Assembly: GCF_020382885.2 (NCBI RefSeq)
Contig: NC_058510.1
Coordinates: 4,088,862 to 4,152,861 of the forward strand
Direction: 5' to 3'
Length of the DNA stretch: 64,000 bases
DNA from: Scatophagus argus
Taxonomy: Eukaryota > Chordata > Actinopteri > Scatophagidae
Each line of letters begins with the position of its first letter. The first letter of the stretch is position 1. Under the pieces are notes generated by a model. It made no database searches. It saw nothing but the letters and a program-made list of their open reading frames with translations, and had not been told where the DNA came from. Made by a program: the position numbers and the translations under genes. Positions 36,715 to 49,322 of this stretch are shown here, in pieces.

Positions 36715-36905
36715 CTGGGTGTATGTGTGTGTGTGTGTGTGTGTGCGTGCGTGCGTGAGCGCGCGTGCGTCTTTCAGATTGTGCGTCCGTCTTTGTGGTG
36801 TGTGCGTGCCTGCGTTCGCAATGCGCATATGCTCGTGTGCATGCTCCGTGAAAAGTCATAGTGACGTGTGTGTGTGTGCGTGTGTACGTTTCCGGTGTGC
36901 ACGTG
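36715..36905. repeat. Long alternating TG/CG purine-pyrimidine region
   Basis: About 190 bp dominated by TGTG, GCGTGCGT and GCGCGCGT alternation, interrupted by short unique sequence, in the mllt10-skida1 interval. Open frames over it translate to repeated Val/Cys or Thr/His and are not genes. Confidence 0.85.
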
Positions 36906-38039
36906 CAACACGCACATGCGCACAGGCAAAATGTGTACAAAGTGCGTGCACCAGACACAAAAAGAATTCCTGGAAATAAAACAGCCCAGTATGTGACTAC
37001 GTTATGTTCAATAATCCCATAGCAGGCTACGTTCCTGTTCCCCCTGTTATAAAAAGGCTACTTGTTGATAATAAATATTATTAAGATACCAGTCAACGTT
37101 TCTATTGTTGCAACATGTTTGACATAATCTATAATTGCTGCTCGAATGTCCTGTTAAAATGTTTTTAACTGGGGGGATCTTAATGAAAACATTTAAGTGG
37201 CTTTAACCTGCAGAGTCTGGAGAATTTGGTGGGAAAAGCAACCCTGACTGTGCAGTTTCAGTCTGTCCGGTCACAGCCCAGTGAAACACAGAGCTGCCGG
37301 TTTAGAGTAAATTCGGAGGAATATCGTTTCTAAAGTTTGACGGCCTGTGTACATTTTTTTTAACTCGAGCTACAACAATTGCATTCTTAAATAACCCCAC
37401 ATTAACGGAGCCAGATTACAGCACGTGTCGCAAACACAGACACACACACACACACACGAGGTGCAGGGAAAAGGTAGCTTATTAAAAACACATTGGAAAA
37501 CCCGTTGGACTTATTAAGATACAGCCAGAAAAAAATTATTTTAGGCCTACGCAGTCTGAACAAATATTATAGGACAAGTAGATCATCTTATAGTCAACCA
37601 CAAGGGAAAAAAATCATATGTAGGAGAAGCCAGAGCCAACAATAGCAGATGAGTTGAGCCTTGGTCAGGGCAGCAGCAGCAGCCTGAACGCTGAAAAGCA
37701 GCCTTTCAAGTGTAAAAAAAAGTCTTTGTTTAAGCTGCGCTGCGTTAACACACATCAAACCGTCTGAAATAGCCGGAGTGTGGAGTCATTTTACCAGCAC
37801 ACAATCGATTCCATATAGGACAAACTACCGCATGCGTTTTTATGTGGACCGAAAGGGAAAAGCACAATACATTCCAGTCTTATCGTGACACTTGGCAGGC
37901 TCAGGCTACCTAACCTGGCTGTTCGCGCACTGTGACCTGGGCGAAATTTTCAGCAGCTCTTTTTTCAGCTATTGAAATATGAACTTGTCATAACTGCATT
38001 ATTTACTCAAGCCCCGGAGTCTGTGGGCACAATTGCAAA

Positions 38040-38726
38040 CTATTGTAATGGTGGGGTGTGGGAGGGGGTGTGGATGGAATATCCATTTTTATTGCATCAC
38101 CTGTCAGCGGCGTCCAATGAGCGTCGACTTCGAGGGCATTAATTGATGAAGGTGTCTCCAGACTGGCGCACCTCCCCTCCCTGTCATTTTATTTGTGGCT
38201 CAACCAGCAGCCAGAATAGCAGCTGCATTTTAGCTCTTATTCTGTTTCTCTCTGTCTCCGACTCTCTCTCTCTCTCTCTCTTTCTCCCTCCCCTCCATCC
38301 TCACAACTCCCTCTCCCTCCCTCTTTCCCTCCCTCTCTCTTCTCGCTATTTTATCCCTCTGGCTAAGGCAGTGGTGTACACCTACCCCTCGTCCTGCTGC
38401 CGTCCAGAGGGGAGTGGAGCCGGCAGAGGCAGGTAGCAGCAGCCCCGGCTTGGTGGACGCATCCGCCGCATTCCTCCACCATGCCGGACCCGGGCAAGAG
38501 GCGACGAGTGGATGCTGTCGGCTCATTCAACCTATTAGACACCGGCAGCTCCATTTAACTCCGCATGTCAAAGTTTGCATTTTCATGACGCAGCAGCAGC
38601 AGTGTGGATGGATTAAAGGCATGAGCAGGATGCCGTGAGCTCACGACCCCATGCCATTTACTGGTAAATTCACAATATACTGAGAGTGACTACATGGATT
38701 AATATATTGGAGAGGATACATAAAAC
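38040..38726 (+). promoter_or_regulatory. skida1: Probable skida1 promoter and 5' leader
   Basis: Directly upstream of the skida1 ATG. It holds a CCAAT box (GTCCAATGAGC, about 38113-38123), a nearby ATCCATTTTTATTGC stretch, and a long CT-rich tract (about 38247-38345) of the kind often seen around start sites. Several ATGs occur upstream of 38727 in other frames, so the leader may reduce translation. No intron is required to reach the main ATG. Confidence 0.45.
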
Positions 38727-41231
38727 ATGGGAGACCTGGAGTGTGGCTTTGAGGAAATGCAAGGGGTGAGACTTGGATACCTGCTCATCAAAGGCAAGCA
38801 AATGTTTGCTTTGTCTCAGGTCTTCACCGACCTGCTGAAGAACATCCCGCGGACCACGGTGCACAAGCGCATGGATCACCTGAAGGTGAAGAAGCACCAC
38901 TGCGACCTGGAGGAGCTGCGGAAGCTCAAAGCAATAAACTCTATAGCTTTCCATGCCGCTAAATGCACTCTCATATCGCGGGAGGACGTGGAGGCTCTGT
39001 ATTTCTCCTGCAAGACGGAGCGGGTGTTGAAGTCCAACAAAAGGAAAGCGAAAGCGGTGTGTTCCCCCGGGGATGAGGACGCGTCCCAGGGTCTCCTGCG
39101 TGCGGACGCCGAACTGTGGAAGGAAAAAGTTTGGTTTAGTTTGCACGGTGTCCCGGAGACTCTCACCCTTCACAACAAAACGAGCAGGAGGAGAGAGCTG
39201 ACTCCTTGCCTTACCGACTCCAAACTACCTCAATTTTACCACAAAACCCACGGACGGGAATACCGTTCGGCGACCAAGTCCAGTCACAAACACTTTAAAA
39301 ACTATGAAACAGCTAAAATAACAGGGAACCGTGTTACTTTGAGCCAAAGGCACTCGTTTTTCCGGAGCGCGGTGAGCCGGCAGCCGGTGGTGCTTCAGTC
39401 CGCCATAGCTGCTCAGTCCAGGCTCTCGCGCTCAGCCGGCGACCTACTTCACAAAAGGAAGAGGAGGCGCGAGGGGGGCGGCGGCAGAGACAGCGCGAGG
39501 CACTCGTGGAGTAGGAGCAGACACGCGCACCACCATGTACCACCGGTGCTGCTCGTACAACCCAAAACACCCGGCAGTCACCGGACCTCTTTTGGTGCTT
39601 TCCACCTCGGTCCGGATTTTTATCTTGACCCCAGACCTCACCATCATCATCATCACCACCACCAACATCATCAACATCATCACCACGAGCCGAATTTCCC
39701 GGAGAGTTACAGCAGCGACACCGAGTCCAGCACCTACTCGGACCGGGCGTACCCCGACTCGGACTTTGGCTCCGGATTCTCCACCACCAGCAACTCCGGG
39801 AGCTCGGAGGAGGAAGAGGAGGGCGAGGACGAAGATGACACGCAGTCAGAGAGTTCAGAGGTCAGCACAGACGAGGAGGAGAGCTCCTCTCAGTCCGACT
39901 CAAGCTCCGTTTCTAGCCGTGTTTCGGTCCAGAGCATCCGGTTCAGGCGGGCCCGGGTCGGTTCTATCACCAAAACTCTCAACACCAGTAAAGCACCTTT
40001 GGTCCTGCAGCCCACGTTTCACTACAACAACCAGCAGCAACAAGAGAAGCAGCACAGGACACTGGGCCATGTTGCTACTTCTCAGACTGAGGACAGGAGA
40101 CAGGAGACGCGCCAGAAATGTGAATTTATATGCAGTGAAACCAGAAAGGGTTCGGGACCCTTACAGATACCAAAATTTAACCCAGCTGTTGTCGGGGAGA
40201 GCTTTTTCACGGAGTCTAAAAGGGAAAAGGCGTTTGAGGGTGATCCAAGCAGGAATGACCCCGTGGACAAACTGGCCTCTTATTCACCGGGACCCAACCG
40301 GAATAAGGCCTTTCACCCCTCACGCAGGACACCGGGGCATCCCACCAAGTGTCCCCCGGGACTGAGCGCTCAGTGTGACCAGGACAAGCTCCACAAATGT
40401 ACTGACAAAAGGGAGACGAAAGCCACCAGCCTTAAACTGCCCACTCCACTGAAAAAAATAAAGACCGAGGCGGAGGAGTCCTCTGTGACCGCCGCCCCCC
40501 ACTCGGACAGCGGCTGGGCAGCCAAGACTCCACCCTTCTACCTCCACAATGTGAAAGTTAAAGTGGAGGAAAGCTGTGATGAATATGAATACCAGAGCCA
40601 GACCACTGTAGTCAAATGTAAAGGAGATAAGGCAGAGAGCAACGGTGGCCAGTATCCAAGTGGAGCCGTCAAACAGGGGGACTTTTTCAGCAGCGGGATT
40701 AAAGCCACAGAGAAGAGCCCTGATGTGGGCCCCACGTCCCCCTGTGGTCCCCAGGAATGCTGGAGCAGCCAGGACACCCCTGGCATCGATGAGGGGGAGC
40801 ACAGGAACAAAAACTGCAGGGCTCCAGTGCTCGGGAATAAGAAATCCCGAGCTTCCAGGGCGCAAACAAAACAAAACGTACCCAGGGCCAACAAGGCTGC
40901 CTCTTCCTCCTCCTCCTCCTCCACCTCCTCTGCCTCTTCATCTCGTCCCGTGGGCTGCGAGGAGGTATCCACAGAGGATTTACCGAGCAGACGCAAACGC
41001 AGCAATGCAAGCACCGTAGCATCGCCTGCAAAAATGCCTTTCAGCCTGATGGCAAATTTCCCATCACCGCCGTCGCTGGTTGTTGGCAGCGACGGAGATT
41101 TGTGCCCTGCTTACTCCCTGAACTCCCTGAGGGGGCCCGGGCCTCCGCCTCCGTCCCATCCCGTGTGGAAGTGGCAGCCAGGCGGTCAGATTCTCCCTCC
41201 CCCACACGCTCAGAGAACAAGGAAATACTGA
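38727..41231 (+). CDS. skida1: SKI/DACH domain-containing protein 1 (Skida1)
   Basis: An intact single-exon frame of 834 residues; the human protein is somewhat longer at about 900. Residues ~10-105 form the SKI/SNO/DAC (DHD) fold: [40 protein letters not shown] and [20 protein letters not shown]. Family members (SKI, SNO, DACH) use this fold for protein or DNA contacts in nuclear repressor complexes. Skida1's own role is poorly described. After it come basic stretches, a His-rich tract at ~303-321, a Ser/Asp patch with a Glu/Asp run at ~359-378, and a poly-Ser tract at ~726-745. Two [12 protein letters not shown] / VKVKVEE motifs resemble sumoylation consensus sites (psi-K-x-E). I chose the first ATG of the long frame: it sits at the domain's N-terminus and is in A-3 context (AACATGG). 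mllt10 lies 8.8 kb away in divergent orientation. Confidence 0.95.
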   Translation: MGDLECGFEEMQGVRLGYLLIKGKQMFALSQVFTDLLKNIPRTTVHKRMDHLKVKKHHCDLEELRKLKAINSIAFHAAKCTLISREDVEALYFSCKTERVLKSNKRKAKAVCSPGDEDASQGLLRADAELWKEKVWFSLHGVPETLTLHNKTSRRRELTPCLTDSKLPQFYHKTHGREYRSATKSSHKHFKNYETAKITGNRVTLSQRHSFFRSAVSRQPVVLQSAIAAQSRLSRSAGDLLHKRKRRREGGGGRDSARHSWSRSRHAHHHVPPVLLVQPKTPGSHRTSFGAFHLGPDFYLDPRPHHHHHHHHQHHQHHHHEPNFPESYSSDTESSTYSDRAYPDSDFGSGFSTTSNSGSSEEEEEGEDEDDTQSESSEVSTDEEESSSQSDSSSVSSRVSVQSIRFRRARVGSITKTLNTSKAPLVLQPTFHYNNQQQQEKQHRTLGHVATSQTEDRRQETRQKCEFICSETRKGSGPLQIPKFNPAVVGESFFTESKREKAFEGDPSRNDPVDKLASYSPGPNRNKAFHPSRRTPGHPTKCPPGLSAQCDQDKLHKCTDKRETKATSLKLPTPLKKIKTEAEESSVTAAPHSDSGWAAKTPPFYLHNVKVKVEESCDEYEYQSQTTVVKCKGDKAESNGGQYPSGAVKQGDFFSSGIKATEKSPDVGPTSPCGPQECWSSQDTPGIDEGEHRNKNCRAPVLGNKKSRASRAQTKQNVPRANKAASSSSSSSTSSASSSRPVGCEEVSTEDLPSRRKRSNASTVASPAKMPFSLMANFPSPPSLVVGSDGDLCPAYSLNSLRGPGPPPPSHPVWKWQPGGQILPPPHAQRTRKY

Positions 41232-42300
41232 GCTGGTTTTTAAAAGGAAAAAAAAACCCAAAAAACAAAAGCGCCCAGCGTGTCCATCTCCAACCTAATC
41301 GCAGTCTTAACGTGAGCTCACTAAATTGCTCGCAACTTCATCGGTGTTTTTTTAATTATTATTATCATTATTGTTTTCTTTCCTTTTTTCAGTGAATGGG
41401 TTTACATTCCGCTTTGTTTTGAAGTTTGATCGCGGAGATCCCACAAGGTCCCCCTTTGGAGCCTCCGAAAACGCCCACAGGACTGTGAGACACCGCTCTT
41501 GGATTTATGCTTAAAAACTTGTTTTAAATAAGCTATCAATCCTAAGCAATATGTGAGGTTTCTCATTATGGTGTTTACTTGACTTGTGTTCTGATTATTA
41601 TTTCTTCTTCGTGTTTCTATGCTCGACCTGTTGGATTGTATGGTGCCAGGGTTTCAGTGGTTTGTGCTTTGTCTGAAGGAGGAAAAGGGGGGAATAAAAC
41701 CCCATAGCATTCCTTGAGATGACTGTTAATCTGGGAGAAAGTTTGACTTTGTAAATCACAAAAAAGAAAGAAAAAAATTCAGGGTTTGCCATTCTGTGCC
41801 ACTTGGTGTATATTTTATATAAAAAAGCTGTGTTTTCTTTCTGTTATGCTGACCAGCTCGGCCACCGTCGCCCATGTGTCCAAGTGTTGAGAGAATTGTT
41901 AAAAAAGAAAATGGCTTATTAATGTCTATCTATAGCTACATACTCACGGTGGAGCCCTTATTAGATTTGACACGAATTTATTTCTGGTGGTTGTGGGATT
42001 TTTTTCCCCGAGAGTCCTTGTGATCTGGTTTTCAGTCTTGTTTTTATTTCTGCGAAGTATTTCCTGGTTTGCAAACGTGTGAGTGTGCACAGGACGCAGG
42101 GCCCGGACACAACACAGGCCTTATGTACAGACAATCAAAAGAAAAAAAAATAAAAATAAGGCTCAGACCTTCAGGACACATTAGGTCCCAGGATAGACTC
42201 GCGTTAAACGTCCCACTCCTGGTCCACATGGCGACCAGTTTCCTCCGCAGACCATATTATTTGTGGACTGTATTTGCGTTTAGAACACCACACAATAAAT
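41232..42300 (+). other. skida1: Probable skida1 3'UTR with polyadenylation signals
   Basis: AT-rich noncoding sequence follows the stop. Canonical AATAAA hexamers occur at 41693-41698 and 42294-42299, so the 3'UTR is likely about 0.5 or 1.1 kb, with possible alternative polyadenylation. No other gene is seen in this stretch. Confidence 0.5.
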
Positions 42301-45296
42301 GTAAATGACAGAGAGAATAACAACGTCCAAGAATTGCTAATGGGTGGGATGTGATTCAGGAGTCACAGAGGCGAGGAGGAGGAGGGGAAGGGGGGGCAGC
42401 ACCAAAACAGCGTGAAACACCTTCTGGCTCTGGGTACTCAGAAACAATGCGGCCAAGCACAAGAGATGGGCTTAAATGCATTGCACTTTGATACTGTTGG
42501 GGGTCTTGTTTCAGCTTTAGGGTTTTCTGAGCGAGCCTGTGAAATGATGTCTGAGAGATGCTGATAGAGAAAAAATATCTAAACATGAGTTTGATTTGGA
42601 TGCGTAGACACAAAGGCCTAACTGCGTTTGACAGCTGTTTGAATATGGACGATTGACCTGATGTGAGTTTCTAATCAACCCCCCCCCTTTAGTTAGAGGT
42701 CAGGCTATTTTCAGGAAAGCCATGTGTGTGTGGGGAGGGGGGGCGCCAATTATTTCCTGTGTCATTGGCTGTATTTGTGTTGAGACACCACCAAAATACA
42801 ATCAGGTTTTAAATGTTTTCTTTTTTTATTTGTCTCCATCTCACCATCTTTACTGTAGGCTTTTGAATATGGCCGCTCAGTGAATGTAACACATACCTGT
42901 TCTATTTTGAGCCTAAATTCACTGATATTCCAGCTTATCCCGTGTACACACTTTTAAAAAAAAAAACTAATTCAAGAGGTGGAAGCTGCACCTACATGTG
43001 GGTACTTTAAAATAAACGTGTCGATGGGACTTTTTTTTAATGGCAGTGCAGGACGCTCTCTGCTAATTGGCAAGCTTTTTTCTGTCCGCGACAAAGAGAG
43101 GCCCAGCTTATGGCGAGCCAGATCACAACAAACCCAAAGCCCGTGAATGATGTCAGCTCCCTCACAAGCCCAGCAAAGGGTGCATTCATTCAGAGGATTG
43201 TAGAAACTATTTAATGGGTGATTGTAAAAAAAATGTACAAAAAGTGAGTTTCACTCTGCCTAAATCAGCGTGGATACATATGGTGTTGTTATTAAAGCGC
43301 CACTCCGCAACCCGAACTCACCGTGGGCCTTATTCCTCAGGCTGGGAGCGACAATTTAAACTTGAACTTATTTTCTCAGCCTGTAAACTGGCTATTTTTG
43401 AAGCCATGACACAAGCTGGCATATGAGCAGGCTTGCAGTAAAACGGAGGGGGCTGCACAGGGTTTGAGGGAGAGAGAGAGAGGGAGAGAGAGGGGAGGTG
43501 TGTGTGGGGGTGTCGCTGTGTTGCAAGAGCGAAGCTTTCAACCTTTAATCCGCATGTCAAAAGCATAGGCTGCACCGCATAGGACGGAGAGGAATAGCCT
43601 GCGCCCGCAGCAGTGCGGGTCTGCCCCCCTGACTCACCAGCCTATTCTCACGCAGCGCTCTCAATGCGCGGCTGAGGGACGGAGATGGTGGTAATGGCCT
43701 GTTGGGAGGGCCTTTCCACCGTTAAGACAAATAGCTCTCTGACAGTGACGCTATCAATGTAAACAATTGCATCGTGCAGCAGCTAGAGGCTGCGTGCACT
43801 CTCTCTCTCCTTCCTCTTCTTCCCCACTTCCCTGCTCTCCTCATCCACTCATTTACTTCGCTTTTTTGATACAATACTTGAGGTCAGGTTTTTGACGTGG
43901 AATTTGAAGTCACTGGGTGTTTATACGAAACTGAATATTTATTTTTGTGAATTTTCTGGGGTTTCTTGTATATTAATTTTTTTTGTTGTGAATAGGTTAT
44001 ATATAGGACAACTGCACTCGAAAAGGAAACTTGAACGGCGGATTTCTGAAGCACTTTCCCTTTCTTTTTTTTTTTTTAATTATGAAGCGTTCATTAAAGC
44101 GACTGAGTGTAATTATCAGACTCTTTCTCATTCTTTTCAGTTAGACAATCACGTGTTGTCTTGGAGGGGATTAAACAGATTTAATGCTGGAGAAACTGGT
44201 CTGGGATTTGACTTTAGAGAAGGTTATCAAAACAAAAAAATGTGATTTTTAAACTTTTTAAAATAGACTTTATTTTGTAAACACAGCTGCTCCTCACATT
44301 TGATAGACTGTATCTTGCACTGCTTTGTAATTAAATGTCCCCAGTCTTTCAATTTACTCTGTAGTAGGGTTAATATCATAAATGTTTAAAGGCGTTTAGG
44401 GGAAATTAAACATATCCAGTCTTCAGTTAAACAGCAGATAAGGATTTTGTCCTGAGGCATAGAGGTGTCAAATTTGAAATTAAATAGAGCCCAAATAGCT
44501 CTACACTAACGCTTATCTACATCGTGTGCAGTTTAAACTAACAATAGATGAGTGATTGTGAATATCCCTCAAAGATGGCTGCGCGGTATCCTCGGTTCGG
44601 CTCAAGTCTTTGAGGGAATCCCTTCCCCGGTGTATTTAAGGGGCGTGTGACGGAGGACGCGGTAGGCCTGCGGAGTCTGCAATAATAACAAGAGGCAAAC
44701 CGCAGACATTTACGCATGCAGCATTTTCAACCACTGCACATGAGGTGGTGCGAGCCTACTGGCTTTAACACACGAAGCACACAGAAACCTCAGCAAGCTG
44801 GCCTTAGAAACACTCCTGCAGGGACGGTGAACAACTGCGTGTGTTTGCAGGGAGCTTGTGTGCAGAAATGGCCAGAAAAGATCACAATTCCCCTCCTCAA
44901 ACATAAAGTAGTGTAAGTATTAGTCCTGTAGCAAAACCACGGCTAAAGGCCAGAATATAAAAAAAGGCCAAAATCCCGAGTTTAGTGATACCACATGGGC
45001 TGAAATACAATAAAAAAAGCTAACAATTCACAGCCATATGTAGCTACCGTGCACATGCTGTATGGACTCACGGGAACGCGGCTAAACTCAACCCAAAGGC
45101 TGTTCCGCTTTAACAATATCGTGTGCAGCGCAGGAGCTTGCAACTTTTCTAAGAAGCTTTGACCAGACTTGCCCTTCGCTCAGAATGTTTGACGTGATGT
45201 TTCCCTGATTAATGGGACTCTGCGGTATGGTCCGGCCCTAAGCCCCGAGGTTGATAAGGGGAGCCGGGGCTGGGAGTCTGTCTGGCCCCGGCACGG

Positions 45297-45387
45297 CTGC
45301 TGCTGCTGCTGCTGCTGGAGCCTGGAGGGGCCATACGGGGAGCAGAGACAAGCCTTTACACTACTGCTGCTGCTGCTGCTGCTGCTG
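45297..45387. repeat. Pair of CTG/CAG trinucleotide tracts
   Basis: (CTG)7 at 45297-45317 and (CTG)8 at 45364-45387, separated by 46 bp of GC-rich unique sequence. Translated they give poly-Ala/Leu/Cys on the plus strand or poly-Gln on the minus strand, but no gene structure surrounds them, so I treat them as noncoding repeats. Confidence 0.85.
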
Positions 45388-46718
45388 GCCGTTCAGGGTG
45401 AAATTCCAGCGCGGATTGGGAACCAGCAGACTGTAACCTCTATAGAATAACAATAAAAAGAATACGTGGGGGGAAAAAAGAATAAAACAAGCCTTACGCA
45501 CAACTTGGCTATAATTTAAAAACAAGAAAATATCACGTTTTCTAAAGAGCTCACCTAAAATTATATTTGACGCTGACTGCATGTTTGGGAAACGAAGTTG
45601 TGCGTAATGCTGACGGACGCATGTCGCGTCGGGGTCAGCACTTTGCATTGATCTTTGAGACAATTAAATACACGGAGACCGATAAAAGCTGTCAGGACGT
45701 TTTAATGTTGAATCCCTCAGCTGTAAAGCATTTGTCTGTCACTCGCCTCTTCACACAAGGTCGCTCACAAGCTCATAATATTTTGGTGTAAAAGATCTAT
45801 AAACAAAACGGTGCCGTTGCCGTTTGAGAGCCGCTTGGGAATCATTTGCAAAAGATTTGTTTGTGTTGGAGCAGGCTTTAGATGCATCAACGATTACTCA
45901 GCCATACCCCCTTTTTTCTGTCAATGCTCCCTCTCTTTCTTCCCCCTGCTCTTTCTGCGTGTGTGAATACATTTGTGAGTCTCAGGGAGCAGAAGAGCCC
46001 ACGAAACTGCTCTGCATGACAAAATAGCACCCAAACTCAGCAGTGAAGCCTCGCTGCATGTTCGGTGAAACCTGCAGGTTGCAGGCGCAATCTTTTTGCT
46101 TTCCCAGAGCCAGAAAGCAGCTGCAGCAGCAGAAGGTGTAATAACAACCGACAACAACAACAAAAAAAGAAAATAAGCTCACTTGTTCATCAAGAAACAA
46201 GGAAAAGTTCAAGCTATTTAATCAAAATAATTCAGATAAATTATTTATCTGGGGCTGCAAACGGACAGCGTTGGTACTGGAACAATGCACGCACAGCACG
46301 TCATCCACGACTTATCATAAAGTTTGGGCTTGTGTGTGCACAGAAAGGCTTTGAGATGTCAGCAAAGCAGCATTAATTTCATGAATTCTTCTGTTTAAGG
46401 TGTAAAGCAAACTTTCCACATCCACACAAGTCTCAGCCTCTGTAAGCCGATGGCTCCTCCGTGTGACCCGTGCGCTCTTTCCTCTTTAACGTGAACTTAC
46501 GCAAGACGAAACACGGAAACACGAAGAGAAACACGGTGCTTTAAGAGCACAGTTTTAAAGGAAAAACTCGTCGTTTCGCTCCCGTATTTTTCTTGATATT
46601 CATGTTTTGACCTTTTTGAGGAAATGAGTTATAGTCTGGACTAAGCACCGTCACGCTTCAGCAGCTGTGTAGGTGCACAAAGTCTTTAAACAGATTTTAA
46701 AGCGACAGATATCGAGAG

Positions 46719-46756
<38 letters not shown>

Positions 46757-47883
46757 GCGGCTGTAACCTTCTAACAAAAGACACCCAAACTTCTCAATTT
46801 CCAGTCACGTGTTATTTCTTCACATTTTGACCGGCAATCAATCAATGTGACCAAAACTCCGAGCTCTCCGTGAATTAAAAAATAAGTAGTGCAAAGGTCA
46901 CACGCTCGTGATTTTATAATTTTAAAAATAATCACGAAGCCGTAAGTTGAGGACGCAGTGACAAAAACACACAAATAAAAGATTTTAAATCGGGTCGTCT
47001 TCATGTGGCAATCTGGACTCTGTAATAACTAACAAATGCCCGAACATTTCCGCTAAAGTCACGTTAGCTCGTGTCCGTCCACAGCTCGAGCGCGTCTCAG
47101 CGTGCGGGAGCGGACGGCGGGGAAACAGCGCTGCCTGTGCCGGGCTTCAGCCGGCTTCCCCCTGCACACACGCGGCGTCAGAAGGAGGGACGGCGGCCTG
47201 TGTGCGCACGTCCCGGGAGCAACGCGGCTGCTGCGCGTCCTGCTGAAAATCAGCCCCACTTTGACCCTCACAGCGCTGAGGGAGACACTCGTGAGGTCCT
47301 CACTGCGATTTAAAATTAGGATTAAATTAAAAACGACTGAGGGTTGAACGGTGACACTGAGGCATCCAGCTTTTAAAATATTAAAATGGGATAAAACTAA
47401 AATGTATTTGTTGTATTAATTAATAAAACTTTAATGACTTGCCACTAATTTATTCTTATTATTCTTGTTCTTCTTATTATTATAATTATTAAAGAATAAT
47501 AATATTATCTACAGAAGAAAACACATGTTGCTCCATATTTTCCAGCCTGCACGTGTAAATTAAATTTAATGCTCTCGAGTTAAAAACTGACCCCAAACTG
47601 CACTGAAAACCCGTTTAAAAGAACGTGAGGAGCTCAGAGAGCTGATGTCTGGTGGATTTCCCTGGCCAGAGGGGACCGTATGGGGGGAGGAAGAGGAGGA
47701 GGAGGAGGAAGGGGAAGGGGAAAACCAGCACCAGAGGGCTTCTGCTCGGTCATGGAGCTCAACTCCATTTGTAAAGGCTTTTGCGCGGACAGGAGAGAGC
47801 CAGATGCAGCCTCACGCTGACAGCAGCGCGCAGAGACGCGAACAACTTTCAACATACAAGTCAATCGCTGATCGACGAGCCCG

Positions 47884-47884
<1 letters not shown>

Positions 47885-47927
<43 letters not shown>
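47885..47927. repeat. (TG)n microsatellite
   Basis: An uninterrupted (TG)21-22 tract in the skida1-pkd1l1 interval. Confidence 0.95.
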
Positions 47928-47929
<2 letters not shown>

Positions 47930-49281
47930 ACATCAACTGGCCCTATGAAGTCAGCCTGCAGTCCTGAACCGGGTCTTACTCTGGTGCTCCTTGTGTCGTC
48001 AGAGGTTTATTTATGAATTATTCATCAGTTTGAGCTAAGATTTAAACAAAACTACACGTTTAAAAAACATAAATAAAAAATTAAAAAATTCAGACGTGTT
48101 TTCCAACACTGTTGGGTTTGTGGAGAATATTTGATCAGAATTAATATTTTGTTTATTAAGGGGGAGAATTTTCACTTGAACTAAAAAACAAGTGAAGCTC
48201 AGGTTTACGCTTTGAAAGCTTCTCAGGGTTCATCTGCTGTCAGTTCATGTGACAAAGAAAAATGTCGTTTTCACAGGAATGTAGTCGAAAACATGAAGCC
48301 CAGCCACGACCCTGCCTGCTCTTTGGACGTAAAATAAGATTAAATTTAAACAGAATTTTTTTTAAATTATTTTGTAGTGACCCACATTTTAGGTAAACAG
48401 TCTGCAATTCCTGTTGTTCGTTTTTAAAACTCATGAACATGTGTGTCAGCAACCACCCTGAACTTATTCATATCATCATCAGCATCATCGCTGTTATATT
48501 TGATATTTAATCAATTCGTATTTTTGCCTTCTTTCACATAAAAATCCCAAAAAATTTTAAATAAATATGAAGGGAAGGAGAGACCATTTATGAAGGCTTT
48601 TTTGTGTCAAAATCAATACATAATTGGCCTTTAAACTGAACCCCTCCTCCACACACACACACACACACACATCTCATCGTGGTTTCTTTGTTGGAAGCTA
48701 CAGCAGAAACACCTTGTTAGTGACAAGGACACATTATTTGCAGTTGAGGGAAAATCTTCACACTAATTCTTACTTTGTTTGTACAAAAACCCTTCAAGCT
48801 TCAATAATATATTTTGTATAAAATGGTTAATCTGACTGGTTTGACATATTATTATTGTTATTGTTATTTTCAGAGGTTTAGCTAAAAGCTGCTGGAGAAC
48901 ATTCCTTCAAACGTTCCATCCATTTTTTGTGTTTCCATTCAAAAGAGCACAAATGTTTGTCCTGGAATTATTTGCAAAAAATTATCAGTGCAAGAACAGA
49001 AGAATAAATGCACATTTCGCAGTCTGTTCAGATAAATTAGCTACAAACTGCGTGCAGTCCTGTGGGGAACCACGTTAGATGACAGTTTAAAGCTCCTGTG
49101 TGTTGATTAAAATGTTCCACGGCCTGAAAACAAATATCTGAACACCGACTCCCTTTATAATGTTGAGAACATTACACACTATAGGGGGATTTGAACGCGG
49201 CCACAGGCGGCGGTGACCTTTGACCCTTCATACCAGGGAGTTAGGACAAGGAGCCCAGGCTGGATTGGGGATAAAGGCCAC

Positions 49282-49283
<2 letters not shown>

Positions 49284-49320
<37 letters not shown>
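49284..49320. repeat. (CA)n microsatellite
   Basis: (CA)18 in the skida1-pkd1l1 interval. Confidence 0.95.

Positions 49321-49322
<2 letters not shown>

Larger units (their letters stand above)
30331..38000. other. Intergenic interval between divergent mllt10 and skida1
   Basis: I see no gene with convincing splice structure or a long unique reading frame. Contents: a MITE end fragment near 30.8 kb, CA/TG tracts (31459-31492, 34520-34549, 35092-35112), an alternating TG/CG region at 36715-36905, and several GC-rich, stop-poor patches (31.85-32.0, 34.06-34.42, 34.73-34.98 and 35.57-35.84 kb) that may be conserved noncoding elements of the divergent pair. Confidence 0.6.

Noticed and set aside
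43892..44245. 117-codon plus-strand frame downstream of skida1
   Set aside because: Composition is AT-rich with a poly-T-derived Phe run. There is no domain, and no exon partners were found.
45251..45436. Poly-Ala / poly-Gln frames over the CTG tracts
   Set aside because: They contain only trinucleotide repeat and short flanks, with no start context, splice sites or homology that I recognise.
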